Shown: in pieces, positions 63,835 to 64,000 of the stretch
How the letters are laid out: each line of letters begins with the position of its first letter
Position numbering within the stretch: the stretch's first letter is position 1
Assembly (NCBI RefSeq): GCF_014842875.1
Contig: NZ_JACYXZ010000001.1
Coordinates: 868,001-932,000, forward strand
Length of the DNA stretch: 64,000 bases
Source: Nocardioides donggukensis
Lineage (GTDB): Bacteria; Actinomycetota; Actinomycetes; Propionibacteriales; Nocardioidaceae
Reading direction: 5' to 3'
Position numbers and translations under genes: made by a program
Notes under the pieces: generated by a model
Databases searched by the model: none
The model's input: only the letters and a program-made list of their open reading frames with translations
Told to the model about the DNA's origin: nothing

Positions 63835-64000
63835 ATGGCGTCCCGGGTCCGCGAGGTGGCGGGTGTGTTCCTGCGGCTGGGCACGATCGCGTTCGGGGGA
63901 CCGGCCGCGCACACGGCGCTGATGCGCGAGGAGCTGGTCCGGCGCCGGGGCTGGGTCGACGACGCCCGGTTCGTCGACCTCATGGGCGCCACCAACCTGG
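63835..64000 (+). CDS. chrA: Chromate transporter ChrA, N-terminus only (partial)
   Basis: The visible 55 residues (FLRLGTIAFGGPAAHTALMREELVRRRGWVDDARFVDLMGATN) match the start of CHR-family transporters, which export chromate. CAGGAT ends 7 nt before the ATG. The gene runs off the window. Confidence 0.8.
   Translation, partial: MASRVREVAGVFLRLGTIAFGGPAAHTALMREELVRRRGWVDDARFVDLMGATNL

Overview
The window is high-GC chromosomal DNA with GTG and TTG starts, many 4-nt ATGA/GTGA gene overlaps, and typical actinobacterial families (SARP regulator, 13E12/DUF222 HNH protein, IdeR-type and LexA-type boxes, Orn, EttA, tandem dynamin-like GTPases). It most resembles Nocardioides or another member of the Nocardioidaceae, judged from gene content and not from any search. 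About 50 full-length protein genes are supported, plus two tRNAs (His-GTG, Arg-TCT), several pseudogene remnants, and partial genes at both ends.

Region 1-4.8 kb is the most unusual part. Two small minus-strand peptides share a leader motif (LLPARETL) and an Asn/Ala/Ser-rich C-terminal half. They precede a membrane M50 zinc protease fused to a ParA/MinD-type ATPase, and then a secreted protein with three CxxC repeats. The third CxxC repeat aligns without gaps to the C-terminal halves of the peptides. A perfect hairpin lies between the peptide genes, an interleaved pair of inverted repeats lies before the protease gene, and a SARP-type regulator follows on the plus strand. This looks like a RiPP-like peptide maturation system that I do not recognise as a described one.

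Region 4.8-10.1 kb holds a ROK repressor divergent from an Entner-Doudoroff operon (zwf-edd-eda, tightly overlapping). Region 10-20.7 kb holds housekeeping and redox genes: an FAD oxidoreductase, pirin, orn, a MauE/DsbA-like pair, adenosine deaminase, a Rieske-FAD protein, a lipoprotein hydrolase and two tRNAs. Region 20.9-36 kb is more accessory: small secreted and membrane proteins, an ABC exporter, ArsR-VOC and HxlR-oxidoreductase pairs, an iron-regulated lipoprotein pair with a probable frameshift, a NarL-type two-component system, a GAF-ANTAR protein and decayed genes.

Region 36.5-40 kb contains pyrophosphatase, an HNH protein with a LexA-like box, and a MerR/thioredoxin-reductase-like pair sharing a perfect palindrome. 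Region 40-47 kb is a polyamine-type catabolic cluster (permease, glutamine-synthetase-like ligase, gamma-glutamyl hydrolase, aldehyde dehydrogenase, SDR) with a divergent FadR-type regulator. Region 47-64 kb holds an M24 peptidase, PrsW, two dynamin-like GTPases, SSB, EttA, MarR, thiolase, a double-hotdog thioesterase, a truncated globin, OsmC, MscS, aminopeptidase N and the start of chrA.

Three window-wide patterns stand out. Sixteen genes have a TANNNT hexamer ending 6-8 nt before the start codon, which suggests leaderless transcripts. Two copies of a long palindromic element lie 39 kb apart. At least six gene 3' ends have been perfectly duplicated next to the stop codon.
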